From positions 1 to 49,485 of the IMG/VR virus record IMGVR_UViG_3300024185_000709: 49,485 nucleotides of DNA. The stretch is one strand, 5' to 3'. A model generated the notes under the pieces. That model saw only the letters and a program-made list of their open reading frames with translations, did not search any database and was not told the origin of the DNA. This document shows positions 40,120 to 46,825 of the stretch, one piece after another; position 1 is the first letter of the stretch, and the number at the start of each line of letters is the position of its first letter. The DNA is from a virus. A program made the position numbers and the translations under genes.

Positions 40120-40437
40120 ATGAAAGAAAAAATATTTAAACTGGCGAAGATAGAAGCGGAATGGATGCGATACTATGGCTTTGTCGATTCTAGATTGGAA
40201 GAAAAGTTTGACGACATCGACTTCTATGATAGAATGATTCCAATTGGTTATTCTAAAGTATATACACCACTAGTTCAGAAATGCCCTATGGGTTATGTAA
40301 ATAGTTTAGATCCTGAATTATCAGAAGTTGTATATGGACCAAGAGATCACAAAAATGGTATTTATACACCATTAGAATTTGTAATATATAACAAAGTTGA
40401 TGGTTACTTAGATTTAATTAAAATGATAAAAGAGTAA
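40120..40437 (+). CDS. Unknown protein
   Basis: 105 residues. MKEKIFKLAKIEAEWMRYYG, then FDDIDFYDRMIPIGYSKVYTPLVQKCPMGYVNSLDPELSEV. It has its own promoter box. Aromatic and mixed composition, no clear motif. Followed by the secreted nuclease gene after 22 bases. Confidence 0.7.
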   Translation: MKEKIFKLAKIEAEWMRYYGFVDSRLEEKFDDIDFYDRMIPIGYSKVYTPLVQKCPMGYVNSLDPELSEVVYGPRDHKNGIYTPLEFVIYNKVDGYLDLIKMIKE

Positions 40438-40459
40438 TTAAAATTAAAATTTAAAAAGT

Positions 40460-41179
40460 ATGAGAAAAATAACTTTATTATTGGTGCTGATATTATGTAA
40501 TACATTATTCGCACAATTAGAAATTCCAAAATTAGGTGAAAATGATTCAATCGTAAATCATAATGCATATTCACTTTCATTCAATTCAAAATATCACAAT
40601 GCAAATTGGGTTGCATATTTACTAACAAGAGAAGAGACGAATTCTTTATTTGAAAGATCAAATAATTTTATAAAAGATCCATTGGTCGAAGGGACAGATT
40701 TGACAAAAGACTACTATAAATCTGGTTATGATAAAGGACATTTAGCACCTGCGGGTGATATGGGGTTTTCTAAAACTGCTATGGATGAATCTTTTTATTA
40801 CACGAATATGTCACCACAAGTACCTAGTTTTAATAGAGGTATTTGGAAGAAGTTAGAATCACATGTCAGAGATTGGGCGATTGAATATGATAGTTTATAT
40901 GTAGTTACGGGTCCAATATTTTCAGATTCTATGAAAGTTATTGGGCCAGATAGTGTTGCAGTTCCAAATTACTATTATAAAGTTATTTTAGACAATCACA
41001 AGGGTAAAGAAAAGATGATTGGATTTGTTATGGAAAATACCGGTTCAAAAGCTGAATTAAAAACATTTGTATTATGTGTAGATAATATCGAAGAGTTGAC
41101 AGGTATTGATTTCTTTCCTTTATTATCAGATGAATTAGAAATTAAAATTGAAAATGAAATATGTTTTGAGTGTTGGTAG
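40460..41179 (+). CDS. Secreted DNA/RNA non-specific endonuclease (NUC1 family)
   Basis: 239 residues. A Sec signal peptide is clear: MRKITLLLVLILCNTLFAQ with cleavage expected after F-A or Q (about residue 18-19). The mature part has the beta-beta-alpha-metal nuclease core Y-D-K-G-H-L-A-P-A-G-D (near 94, the DRGH motif with Lys for Arg, His as general base) and TNMSPQVPSFNRGIWKKLE with the metal-binding Asn. It cleaves DNA and RNA without sequence preference, normally outside the cytoplasm. In a phage it may destroy DNA in the periplasm or after lysis, or block competing phage DNA. Confidence 0.9.
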   Translation: MRKITLLLVLILCNTLFAQLEIPKLGENDSIVNHNAYSLSFNSKYHNANWVAYLLTREETNSLFERSNNFIKDPLVEGTDLTKDYYKSGYDKGHLAPAGDMGFSKTAMDESFYYTNMSPQVPSFNRGIWKKLESHVRDWAIEYDSLYVVTGPIFSDSMKVIGPDSVAVPNYYYKVILDNHKGKEKMIGFVMENTGSKAELKTFVLCVDNIEELTGIDFFPLLSDELEIKIENEICFECW

Positions 41180-41184
41180 AAAAT

Positions 41185-41211
41185 AAAAAAGAGAGTATTA
41201 GCTCTCTTTTT
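41185..41211. terminator. Bidirectional terminator with stop codon in the loop
   Basis: AAAAAAGAGAG (41185-41195) pairs with CTCTCTTTTT (41202-41211); the thioesterase stop codon (41198-41200) is in the loop. Confidence 0.85.
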
Positions 41212-41650
41212 CAGTTCTTACACTTCGTTCTGGATATTTGTTCCTTACAGTATCACTTATCCTTATTGTCTCACCATATTCGTTTATTCTTACAAATGTA
41301 GTTTCACATCTTAATGCTAAAGCTTCTTTTTCGGTATCTACCGAATGTATTCTAATTTCGGCATTAAGTGTTATTGATGTATTACCAATTTTTTTAATAC
41401 CTACATATACCTTGTATATTTGATTTGCAGAGATACCCTTAATGAACTCAACATTCATAGTTTTTGTTACAATCCAAGGTGTGTCTAGAATTTCTGCCGC
41501 AAATACTGAACATGTGGTATCTAATTCGGCCATTTGTGCACCACCAAAAAAACGACCATGTACTCCTATATCAGATAGGTAACAAAATGATGATGATCTA
41601 CATATCATTTCACCTTTTCTTAATAACTCTATGTTACTTTTTATCATCAA
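41198..41650 (-). CDS. Hotdog-fold acyl-CoA thioesterase (YciA-like)
   Basis: 150 residues. The hotdog thioesterase landmarks are SDIGVHGRFFGGAQMAELDTTCS (residues 26-48; G-R-x-F-G-G helix with the acidic catalytic position), VTKTMNVEFIKGISANQIYKVYVG and GNTSITLNAEI. It most resembles acyl-CoA thioesterases of the YciA/BACH type, which hydrolyse acyl-CoA to free acid and CoA. A host-derived metabolic gene in a phage is notable; membrane lipid or signalling change is possible. Overlaps the upstream small gene by 17 bases. Confidence 0.8.
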   Translation of the reverse strand: MMIKSNIELLRKGEMICRSSSFCYLSDIGVHGRFFGGAQMAELDTTCSVFAAEILDTPWIVTKTMNVEFIKGISANQIYKVYVGIKKIGNTSITLNAEIRIHSVDTEKEALALRCETTFVRINEYGETIRISDTVRNKYPERSVRTEKES

Positions 41651-41918
41651 TTATTTTATTTATTTTAATTTCTCTTATCATAGATGTAACATCACTTATT
41701 ATCTTGGATGCTGTACCTATTTCTATTTTGTTAAAGTGTTTATCATTTGGATAATCACATAAATCAGTAGTAAATGGTCTGTAAATATATTCCTTCGAAT
41801 CCAATCTACTTTTAAATTTAATAATATGACCCATATTTTTCTCACATAGTTCTATAGATATATCAAAATATTTTTCAAATTTTAACATATCATTTGTGAA
41901 TTTATTCATCATAGCCAA
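41634..41918 (-). CDS. Unknown small protein
   Basis: 94 residues with M-A-M-M giving several starts (41918, 41912, 41909). Contains FEKYFDISIELCEKNMGHIIKFKSRLD and ends Lys/Asp-rich. Sits between dCMP deaminase and the thioesterase with overlaps of 10 and 17 bases; part of one operon. Not recognised. Confidence 0.65.
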   Translation of the reverse strand: MAMMNKFTNDMLKFEKYFDISIELCEKNMGHIIKFKSRLDSKEYIYRPFTTDLCDYPNDKHFNKIEIGTASKIISDVTSMIREIKINKIIDDKK

Positions 41919-42328
41919 TCATATTTTACTATTTCTACACCCGATTCTTTTAGAAACTCTAAACCTGTTATATCTTTATAATCTTCAACATAAACTAACC
42001 TTTTTATTCCAGATTGAGAAATCAATTTAGAACAATCTTTACAGGGGGAATGTGTTTGATATAACGTACCACCATCACAAGAATGTCCATGTCTAGCACA
42101 CTTCAAAATGGCATTTGCCTCACCGTGTATTACATCCCATTTAGTTTCACCATTATCCATTTCACAAGAGTTATCTTGACCTGAGACGGTACCATTATAA
42201 CCATCTGATATAATCATACCATTTTTAACTATAAGTGCACCTACCTTCTTTCTAGTACAATGAGAGAGTTTGGCCCACTCTTTTGCCATGTTCAAATAAG
42301 TTCTATCGTATCTTTCTTGCTTCTGCAT
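41909..42328 (-). CDS. cd: dCMP deaminase
   Basis: 139 residues. Converts dCMP to dUMP, feeding dTMP synthesis. Zinc/catalytic motifs are H-G-E-A-N-A-I (near 69, His and Glu) and THSPCKDCSKLI (near 93, two Cys). The N-terminal YLNMAKEWAKLSHCTRKKVGALIVKNG block is typical of phage and eukaryotic dCMP deaminases, close to T4 cd though shorter (T4 is 193). Partner thymidylate synthase is not in the window. Confidence 0.92.
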   Translation of the reverse strand: MQKQERYDRTYLNMAKEWAKLSHCTRKKVGALIVKNGMIISDGYNGTVSGQDNSCEMDNGETKWDVIHGEANAILKCARHGHSCDGGTLYQTHSPCKDCSKLISQSGIKRLVYVEDYKDITGLEFLKESGVEIVKYDWL

Positions 42329-42330
42329 AT

Positions 42331-42486
42331 ATGCTGTTTATTTTAAGTTTTCTTACAATTCTTCTAGGAATAGTTTTGGTTGTTACACTCGTTTTGAAAT
42401 TACTCTTCGGTATATTTTGGATTTTCATTATGTCAAAAAAATCGAAATTATTCATTGAAAATTCTGTTTATCTTTTCTATTCTTAA
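42331..42486 (+). CDS. Doubtful small hydrophobic protein
   Basis: 51 residues from the ATG at 42331 (MLFILSFLTILLGIVLVV), with one or two predicted membrane helices then a Lys/Ser-rich end. It is divergent from dCMP deaminase and partly overlaps the broken gene on the other strand. T-rich DNA often yields false hydrophobic frames, so this is a weak call. Confidence 0.25.
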   Translation: MLFILSFLTILLGIVLVVTLVLKLLFGIFWIFIMSKKSKLFIENSVYLFYS

Positions 42487-42758
42487 ATCCTTTTTTCTCA
42501 AGCCAAGCATTCTCATCAGATAGTCTTTGGAAAACATAGGATGACTACTATCTATCATAGTATCCATCTTGTTCATAATCTCCTTTACCCTTTCTACTTC
42601 CATGAGTTTCTCAATGAGTTTATCTTTCTTATCCTCTTATCAGGAACCAGTCTTTTGAGAAGTTTTTCATATGCTTCTGTATGGTAGATTCGACCGCCGT
42701 TTCGGTTTGACCTATCAAACTGCTGAAGGACTCCTTTGATTATTATTTTTCCTACCAT
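42449..42758 (-). pseudogene. Frameshifted gene with NRNGRIY-type motif
   Basis: The ATG at 42758 overlaps the previous stop and gives MVGKIIIKGVLQQFDRSNRN, G-G-R-I-Y-H-T-E-A-Y-E-K-L-L-K-R-L-V-P, after which the frame stops. One frame over, from about 42635, E-D-K-K-D-K-L-I-E-K-L-M-E-V-E-R-V-K runs open to 42449 (ending LRIEKINRIFNE). Together they look like one protein of about 100 residues broken near 42640. The D-R-x-N-R-N-G-R-I-Y segment recalls the start of T4-type prohead protease (N-R-N-K-R-L-Y-P), so this could be a fragment related to head assembly; that link is weak. Confidence 0.55.
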
Positions 42759-42937
42759 TCCAATATATTTTCAATCTTTCTTTTTCTTTTAGATATTCTA
42801 TCTGACATTATTTCCGAAATAATGTCAGATAATTTTTGTGAAGTAATTATATAATTTGCAGGTCCTCTTCTCGACATTTTGTTTATGTGAGCAGTAGATT
42901 GAAGTATTTTACCAACTAGTTTTCGTTGGTTATCCAT
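42752..42937 (-). CDS. Small protein resembling a capsid-protein fragment
   Basis: 61 residues, MDNQRKLVGKILQSTAHINK then MSRRGPANYIITSQKLSDII. The R-R-G-x-x-N-Y-I-I-T-S segment resembles a region of T4-type major capsid proteins (R-x-G-x-G-N-F-I-I-C-S), so it may be a fragment of, or derived from, a capsid gene. It starts 8 bases inside the end of the nusG-like gene, so it is coupled to it. The resemblance is short and I hold it loosely. Confidence 0.55.
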   Translation of the reverse strand: MDNQRKLVGKILQSTAHINKMSRRGPANYIITSQKLSDIISEIMSDRISKRKRKIENILEW

Positions 42938-43484
42938 TATTTTTATCTATTTGAATTACATTTAATTCTATTAAACTAATTCTACCGAATACTGATACTT
43001 CAACTTTAACCTTATCACCTTTGATTGATTGAACTTTACCATTAAATGTACTGAATGGTCCATCCAATATTTTAACATCTTCCCCAACAATATATTGTGC
43101 CTCAACTTCAACTTCTTCTTTTACTCTTTGTTGTTCACCAATCATTCTCTCTACTTCAATTTGAGTCAATGGTAAAATATCACCAGCTCTGTTTGTTAAG
43201 AATCCCTGTGCACCATTCATTCCTTTTAAGAAATATTTTAATTCTCCTACAGCATTAGTTTCGATAAAGATATATCCTGGGAATTTTACTTTTTCTCTTT
43301 TTACTTTCTTTCCGTTTTTTAAATAAAATGAGTTTTCGATTGGAACGATTACTCGTCCAAGTTTACCCATTAAATCACCGGTGTTACCTTCACTTGTAAG
43401 TCTTTCTGCGATTGATCTTTCTCGGTTACCTTGTGACCTAATGACATACCACTTCATTGTGGTTTCTTTTTCAACTATATTCAT
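42930..43484 (-). CDS. nusG: NusG/RfaH-like transcription elongation factor
   Basis: 184 residues (175 if it starts at the second Met, 43457, which begins MKWYVIRSQGNRERSIAERL as NusG usually does). The NGN domain spans about 10-115 (WYVIRS, V-P-I-E, KFPGYIFIETN, GAQGFL) and the KOW domain about 135-180 (YIVGEDVKILDGPFSTFNGKV). NusG binds RNA polymerase clamp and suppresses pausing or couples it to Rho or ribosomes. A phage copy could redirect host polymerase to phage operons. Located in the minus-strand run with rnh and the topoisomerase. Confidence 0.92.
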   Translation of the reverse strand: MNIVEKETTMKWYVIRSQGNRERSIAERLTSEGNTGDLMGKLGRVIVPIENSFYLKNGKKVKREKVKFPGYIFIETNAVGELKYFLKGMNGAQGFLTNRAGDILPLTQIEVERMIGEQQRVKEEVEVEAQYIVGEDVKILDGPFSTFNGKVQSIKGDKVKVEVSVFGRISLIELNVIQIDKNNG

Positions 43485-43502
43485 ATTCGTATGTTATTTT
43501 TA

Positions 43503-43907
43503 TTAGTTTCCTTTTTCTAACTTCTTTAAGTATGTTTGTTCTTCTTTTATAAAATCTGGATACTTATCCAAAAGATAATCTAAGTCTGATTCTTTTATCA
43601 GTAAATGTTTAAGAAGTTGTTTATATTCTTTCTCTGGTATACCCTTTTCTTGTTTAGGGCTTTTAGACCAGAACCAAGTTGGGTATGGTTGTGTTTTCAT
43701 AAAATGAAACCAAAGATCCATAGAAGTTGCTTTATCTATGGACTTTAGATTCAAAAGTTGTGCCTTTTCTGGATATTTTTTAGCCATGTTTCTATTTATG
43801 ATAAAAAACCACTTTTCTTTTTGTTTATCTGATACATATTTCCATTTATTTCTTTCCTGAAACATACATTTCCATATTGCCAATAAATTGTCCTCAATTT
43901 GATTCAT
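43503..43907 (-). CDS. Unknown protein, conserved-looking aromatic core
   Basis: 134 residues. MNQIEDNLLAIWKCMFQERN, then KWFFIINRNMAKKYPEKAQL and LWFHFMKTQPYPTWFWSKS, with many Trp/Phe and a helical acidic end. Such aromatic segments suggest a protein-interaction surface. Position between nusG and rnh hints at a replication- or late-transcription-linked role, as several T4 accessory proteins are of this size, but no family is recognised. The HNH endonuclease gene overlaps its start by 14 bases. Confidence 0.7.
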   Translation of the reverse strand: MNQIEDNLLAIWKCMFQERNKWKYVSDKQKEKWFFIINRNMAKKYPEKAQLLNLKSIDKATSMDLWFHFMKTQPYPTWFWSKSPKQEKGIPEKEYKQLLKHLLIKESDLDYLLDKYPDFIKEEQTYLKKLEKGN

Positions 43908-44607
43908 ATCTATTTCCTTTTTTTAAATTTTCTTTCCAGTATAATGGTTGATAATTTGAATAATGGTTTAATTTTATTAATTCTTCTTCATTTTTCGACC
44001 AAGAAATTGGAATCATATGATCCAAATGCCAATAAGTTCCATAATTTTCCCAATTCATATTAATATCAAATTTTCCTTCAATGTGTAATTTGAACTCCTC
44101 GAATGAACAACCAAGTATTTCTATTGTTTTTTTAGATTTTATTGTATATTTTTTTCTAAACGAAGTGCTTATAAGACTTCTTATAGATCCAGATAGCTTA
44201 TATAGTTTGTCTTCACTCTTTCTTCTAGACTCATATTCTCTTTTATATTTATTGATTTCTTCTTTATTATTATCTCTCCATTTTTTATTAGAAATTGCAT
44301 GAATTTCTTTGTTTATATGATAATTTTTAAGAATTTTTTCTCTATTTTCTCTATAATATTCTTTTTTCTTTTCTAAAAGATTGTCTGAGTTTTTAAGGTG
44401 GTATTTTTTGTTATAATCTTGAAAATATTCTTTATTTTCTTCTCTATATTTTTTACTATACTCCTTATTGTAAATCTTTATTTTCTCCAAAGATTCTGGA
44501 GACTTACAAAATTTACATATATTTCTTCTACCATCTGGATATCTATTATCTTTGTTAAAAAAAATTATATCTCTACTTATATTACATTTCTTACATATCT
44601 TTTCCAT
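43894..44607 (-). CDS. HNH homing endonuclease
   Basis: 237 residues from the ATG at 44605-44607 (MEKICKKCNISRDIIFFNKD); a longer frame adds 17 unlikely residues. The N-terminal zinc ribbon (C-K-K-C ... C-K-F-C, residues 5-40) is followed by a long Lys/Glu/Tyr-rich coiled region and an HNH domain YWHLDHMIPISWSKNEEEL then YSNYQPLYWKENLKKGNR (about 190-235) with H-x-D-H, Asn and Asn/Lys positions. It overlaps the start of the downstream gene, a typical intruder position in T4-type phages. Confidence 0.87.
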   Translation of the reverse strand: MEKICKKCNISRDIIFFNKDNRYPDGRRNICKFCKSPESLEKIKIYNKEYSKKYREENKEYFQDYNKKYHLKNSDNLLEKKKEYYRENREKILKNYHINKEIHAISNKKWRDNNKEEINKYKREYESRRKSEDKLYKLSGSIRSLISTSFRKKYTIKSKKTIEILGCSFEEFKLHIEGKFDINMNWENYGTYWHLDHMIPISWSKNEEELIKLNHYSNYQPLYWKENLKKGNRYESN

Positions 44608-44623
44608 AAAATATATATAAAAA

Positions 44624-44767
44624 TCATTTGCTCTCCCTTTTCCTATAAAGGTATTCAATTTCCTTATGTCTTCTACAACAATATAGAGAATTTTTTCTCA
44701 TTTGTGTAATTATTTTATTACAATTTCTATAATTACAAATTCTATCTTGTTTTTTTTCAATAATCAT
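44624..44767 (-). CDS. Small Cys-rich zinc-finger-like protein
   Basis: 47 residues, MIIEKKQDRICNYRNCNKII then T-Q-M-R-K-N-S-L-Y-C-C-R-R-H-K-E. The CxxxxC...CCxxH pattern fits a small zinc knuckle as in homing endonuclease recognition modules. It lies 16 bases upstream of the HNH gene and could be a separate module or a relic of another endonuclease. Confidence 0.5.
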   Translation of the reverse strand: MIIEKKQDRICNYRNCNKIITQMRKNSLYCCRRHKEIEYLYRKRESK

Positions 44768-44775
44768 AATATTAA

Positions 44776-45747
44776 TTATCTTATATTATCATATCCATTA
44801 TTCATCTTTTCAAGAATTTCTTCTGGAAGATTATGAAGTCTTAAATCGATTAGTTTAAAGTTACCCTCAATATTCTCAACGATTTCTTCAATCTTTGATT
44901 TACTAAGTTTCTTTTTCTCACAAATTAAATCGGCAATATTCTCATTTAAATCAGGATCAGATAGGTTTATTTCCCCAAACTCTTCAATATAAGAGTCATA
45001 AATACCTTTAGCACCTTTAGCACCAATTCCTCTTGTTTTACCATTTTTACTAACTACCCAAACGGAGGATATGTTATCACTTTGATCACCTGATATAATC
45101 TTTATCATAAGAGACTCAATAGGGTTTATCTCATTTACTTCATATTTGGTTATAAACTTATCCATCAATGCCAAGAACTCACTGTTATCATTTAACTCAA
45201 ATATATTATCATTTGGTAGTTTAGATACTTTATTTAAAAATATTTGATAGTTCTTAGGAAGAAATAACTTTTCTTTATTAAACATTTCATTAGACATTAT
45301 ATTTATATAAAGTGGATCTAATCCATATCCAACAATTTGTTTAATATCGTAATCATTGGAAATGATTATTGTAGACCTAGCTTCTTTATTTGCCTTATCT
45401 ACTAAGTAAGAAATCCAGTCATCACCTTCTACATGAGGTGCTTCCAATACCTTACATCCTTTAATACTACTTTTGAAATCACCATATGTTTCATATACGA
45501 AATTCCAATCAATGTCACTATCTTTTTTTCGAGTGCCCTTATAGTCACTTGTGTATTTTTTTCTCCAAGATTTTTCTTTGGAGTCGGAAACTAAGTAAAT
45601 ATTTGCAAATGGATACCATTTTCGATAATTACTTATATTATTTTCTAGAGCGGTATGTAATGCACCAAAAAGTAGATTATTCTTATGTAATGTAAATACT
45701 AACTTGCTTAAAATATAATTCCCATCTATGATAAGATCAACTAACAT
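44776..45747 (-). CDS. rnh: T4-type RNase H (5'-3' exonuclease, FEN-1 family)
   Basis: 323 residues. Removes RNA primers and short 5' flaps during lagging-strand synthesis. FEN-family acidic and basic motifs: LIIDGNYILSKL (metal-binding Asp near residue 8), W-R-K-K-Y-T-S-D-Y-K-G-T-R (near 61, arch region), EGDDWISYLV (near 107), SNDYDIKQIV (near 129) and IISGDQSDNI (near 210, the H3TH metal site). Length close to T4's 305. In T4 it works with gp32, which is also in this window. Strand and spacing fit an operon with the topoisomerase side. Confidence 0.92.
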   Translation of the reverse strand: MLVDLIIDGNYILSKLVFTLHKNNLLFGALHTALENNISNYRKWYPFANIYLVSDSKEKSWRKKYTSDYKGTRKKDSDIDWNFVYETYGDFKSSIKGCKVLEAPHVEGDDWISYLVDKANKEARSTIIISNDYDIKQIVGYGLDPLYINIMSNEMFNKEKLFLPKNYQIFLNKVSKLPNDNIFELNDNSEFLALMDKFITKYEVNEINPIESLMIKIISGDQSDNISSVWVVSKNGKTRGIGAKGAKGIYDSYIEEFGEINLSDPDLNENIADLICEKKKLSKSKIEEIVENIEGNFKLIDLRLHNLPEEILEKMNNGYDNIR

Positions 45748-45804
45748 ATAGATTTATTATTTTTTATTATATAGAAAAAATAACTACTTATGTTTTGATT
45801 TATA

Positions 45805-46329
45805 TTAAATAATTTGATTTATTTGTATATCCCGATAGACTCTATCGAAATCATCTCTTATCTCTTGTACGTATTCATATGTTTCTGAATTAGTATAGAA
45901 TTCATATTCTTTTCTATTAACAATATTTTTTACTGATTGGTAATTTTCTTTTATTAGATTAAAACAACCTTCTTTATTTACCCAGTCAGTCATGTTCTTT
46001 ATTAAATCAAAGTTTATTTTTTCAAAGCCATAAAAGAATTCTTTTTGTATATAGGATCTTAAATAGTGATATATTACCTTATTGTGATAGTCTTCCACAC
46101 CTTTTGGGTTAGAAAGTTCAGGTGTAGTGAAATAAAACTCTATATTAAGTTTGATTAGTTTTTTAACTAGTTTAAAAACGGCTTTAGTAATTCTTTTATC
46201 TAAAAAGACATAGACCAAATCATCTTCAATATAACAAATAGGAATATTTACATACTTCTTATATGTTATTTGATTTTTAGAAACTTTCCAGTTTTCTGAA
46301 TTATCTGGTATAAAATCACTTAATTCCAT
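45805..46329 (-). CDS. Unknown protein
   Basis: 174 residues, MELSDFIPDNSENWKVSKNQ, then alternating strand/helix with YVFLDKRITKAVFKLVKKLIKL and a Tyr/Asn/Glu-rich C-terminal half. Overlaps the upstream gene's end by 14 bases. Not recognised; no catalytic motif visible. Confidence 0.7.
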   Translation of the reverse strand: MELSDFIPDNSENWKVSKNQITYKKYVNIPICYIEDDLVYVFLDKRITKAVFKLVKKLIKLNIEFYFTTPELSNPKGVEDYHNKVIYHYLRSYIQKEFFYGFEKINFDLIKNMTDWVNKEGCFNLIKENYQSVKNIVNRKEYEFYTNSETYEYVQEIRDDFDRVYRDIQINQII

Positions 46330-46633
46330 ACTCTCTTAATATTTTAAGAAATAAAAGTTTATTTTCTTCTCGAGTTTTCAGACCACCATTATTATTTCTC
46401 CACCCATTGGTTTTATTCAAAGAATATTTTTCCTTATATCTCGAATCCCATTTAGTTGTAGTATTTGTTTTATAAAAAAAATTTCTTTTAGTTCCTATGA
46501 AGTCTTCGGTAATTGGTTGTGATGAGTATAAACCATTAGCATCAATAAATCGAAACCATTTTCCACGGATATTACCTAGTCTCTTTAAGACTTTCTTTTC
46601 CTCTATATATCTGCGATACGCACGACCTCTCAT
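46316..46633 (-). CDS. Small basic protein
   Basis: 105 residues, MRGRAYRRYIEEKKVLKRLG, strongly basic and aromatic (W-F-R-F, FFYKTN, GWRNNNGG). The M-R-G-R/K-A-Y-R-R start recurs in my memory of small basic proteins near virion genes of large phages, but function is unknown. Likely nucleic-acid-binding by charge. Part of the topoisomerase-rnh minus-strand run. Confidence 0.65.
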   Translation of the reverse strand: MRGRAYRRYIEEKKVLKRLGNIRGKWFRFIDANGLYSSQPITEDFIGTKRNFFYKTNTTTKWDSRYKEKYSLNKTNGWRNNNGGLKTREENKLLFLKILREYGIK

Positions 46634-46654
46634 AGAAGCAAAGATAGGTAAAAT

Positions 46655-46825
46655 TTATTTAATATCAAAAATCTTTTCGATTACTCTTTGAGTTTTCATC
46701 CTTCTCATAGTACGATTGAATCTACTGTTCTGTTCTTTCTTCATCGTGTTGAAGTCGGATAAAGAAATCCAACCACCCGCGACCTTGATGTCATCTTCGC
46801 TTTCTTTCTTATCTGTAACTATCAT
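46655..46825 (-). CDS. Small basic protein coupled to the topoisomerase
   Basis: 56 residues, MIVTDKKESEDDIKVAGGWI then FNTMKKEQNSRFNRTMRRMK. Its ATG overlaps the topoisomerase TGA (ATGA), so it is translated from the same message. Arg/Lys-rich C-terminus. Possibly a small partner or regulator of the topoisomerase; not recognised. Confidence 0.62.
   Translation of the reverse strand: MIVTDKKESEDDIKVAGGWISLSDFNTMKKEQNSRFNRTMRRMKTQRVIEKIFDIK

Noticed and set aside
42331-42486. Confident annotation of a membrane protein divergent from dCMP deaminase
   Set aside because: It is likely to be a T-rich chance frame and overlaps the broken gene on the other strand; listed only at low confidence.
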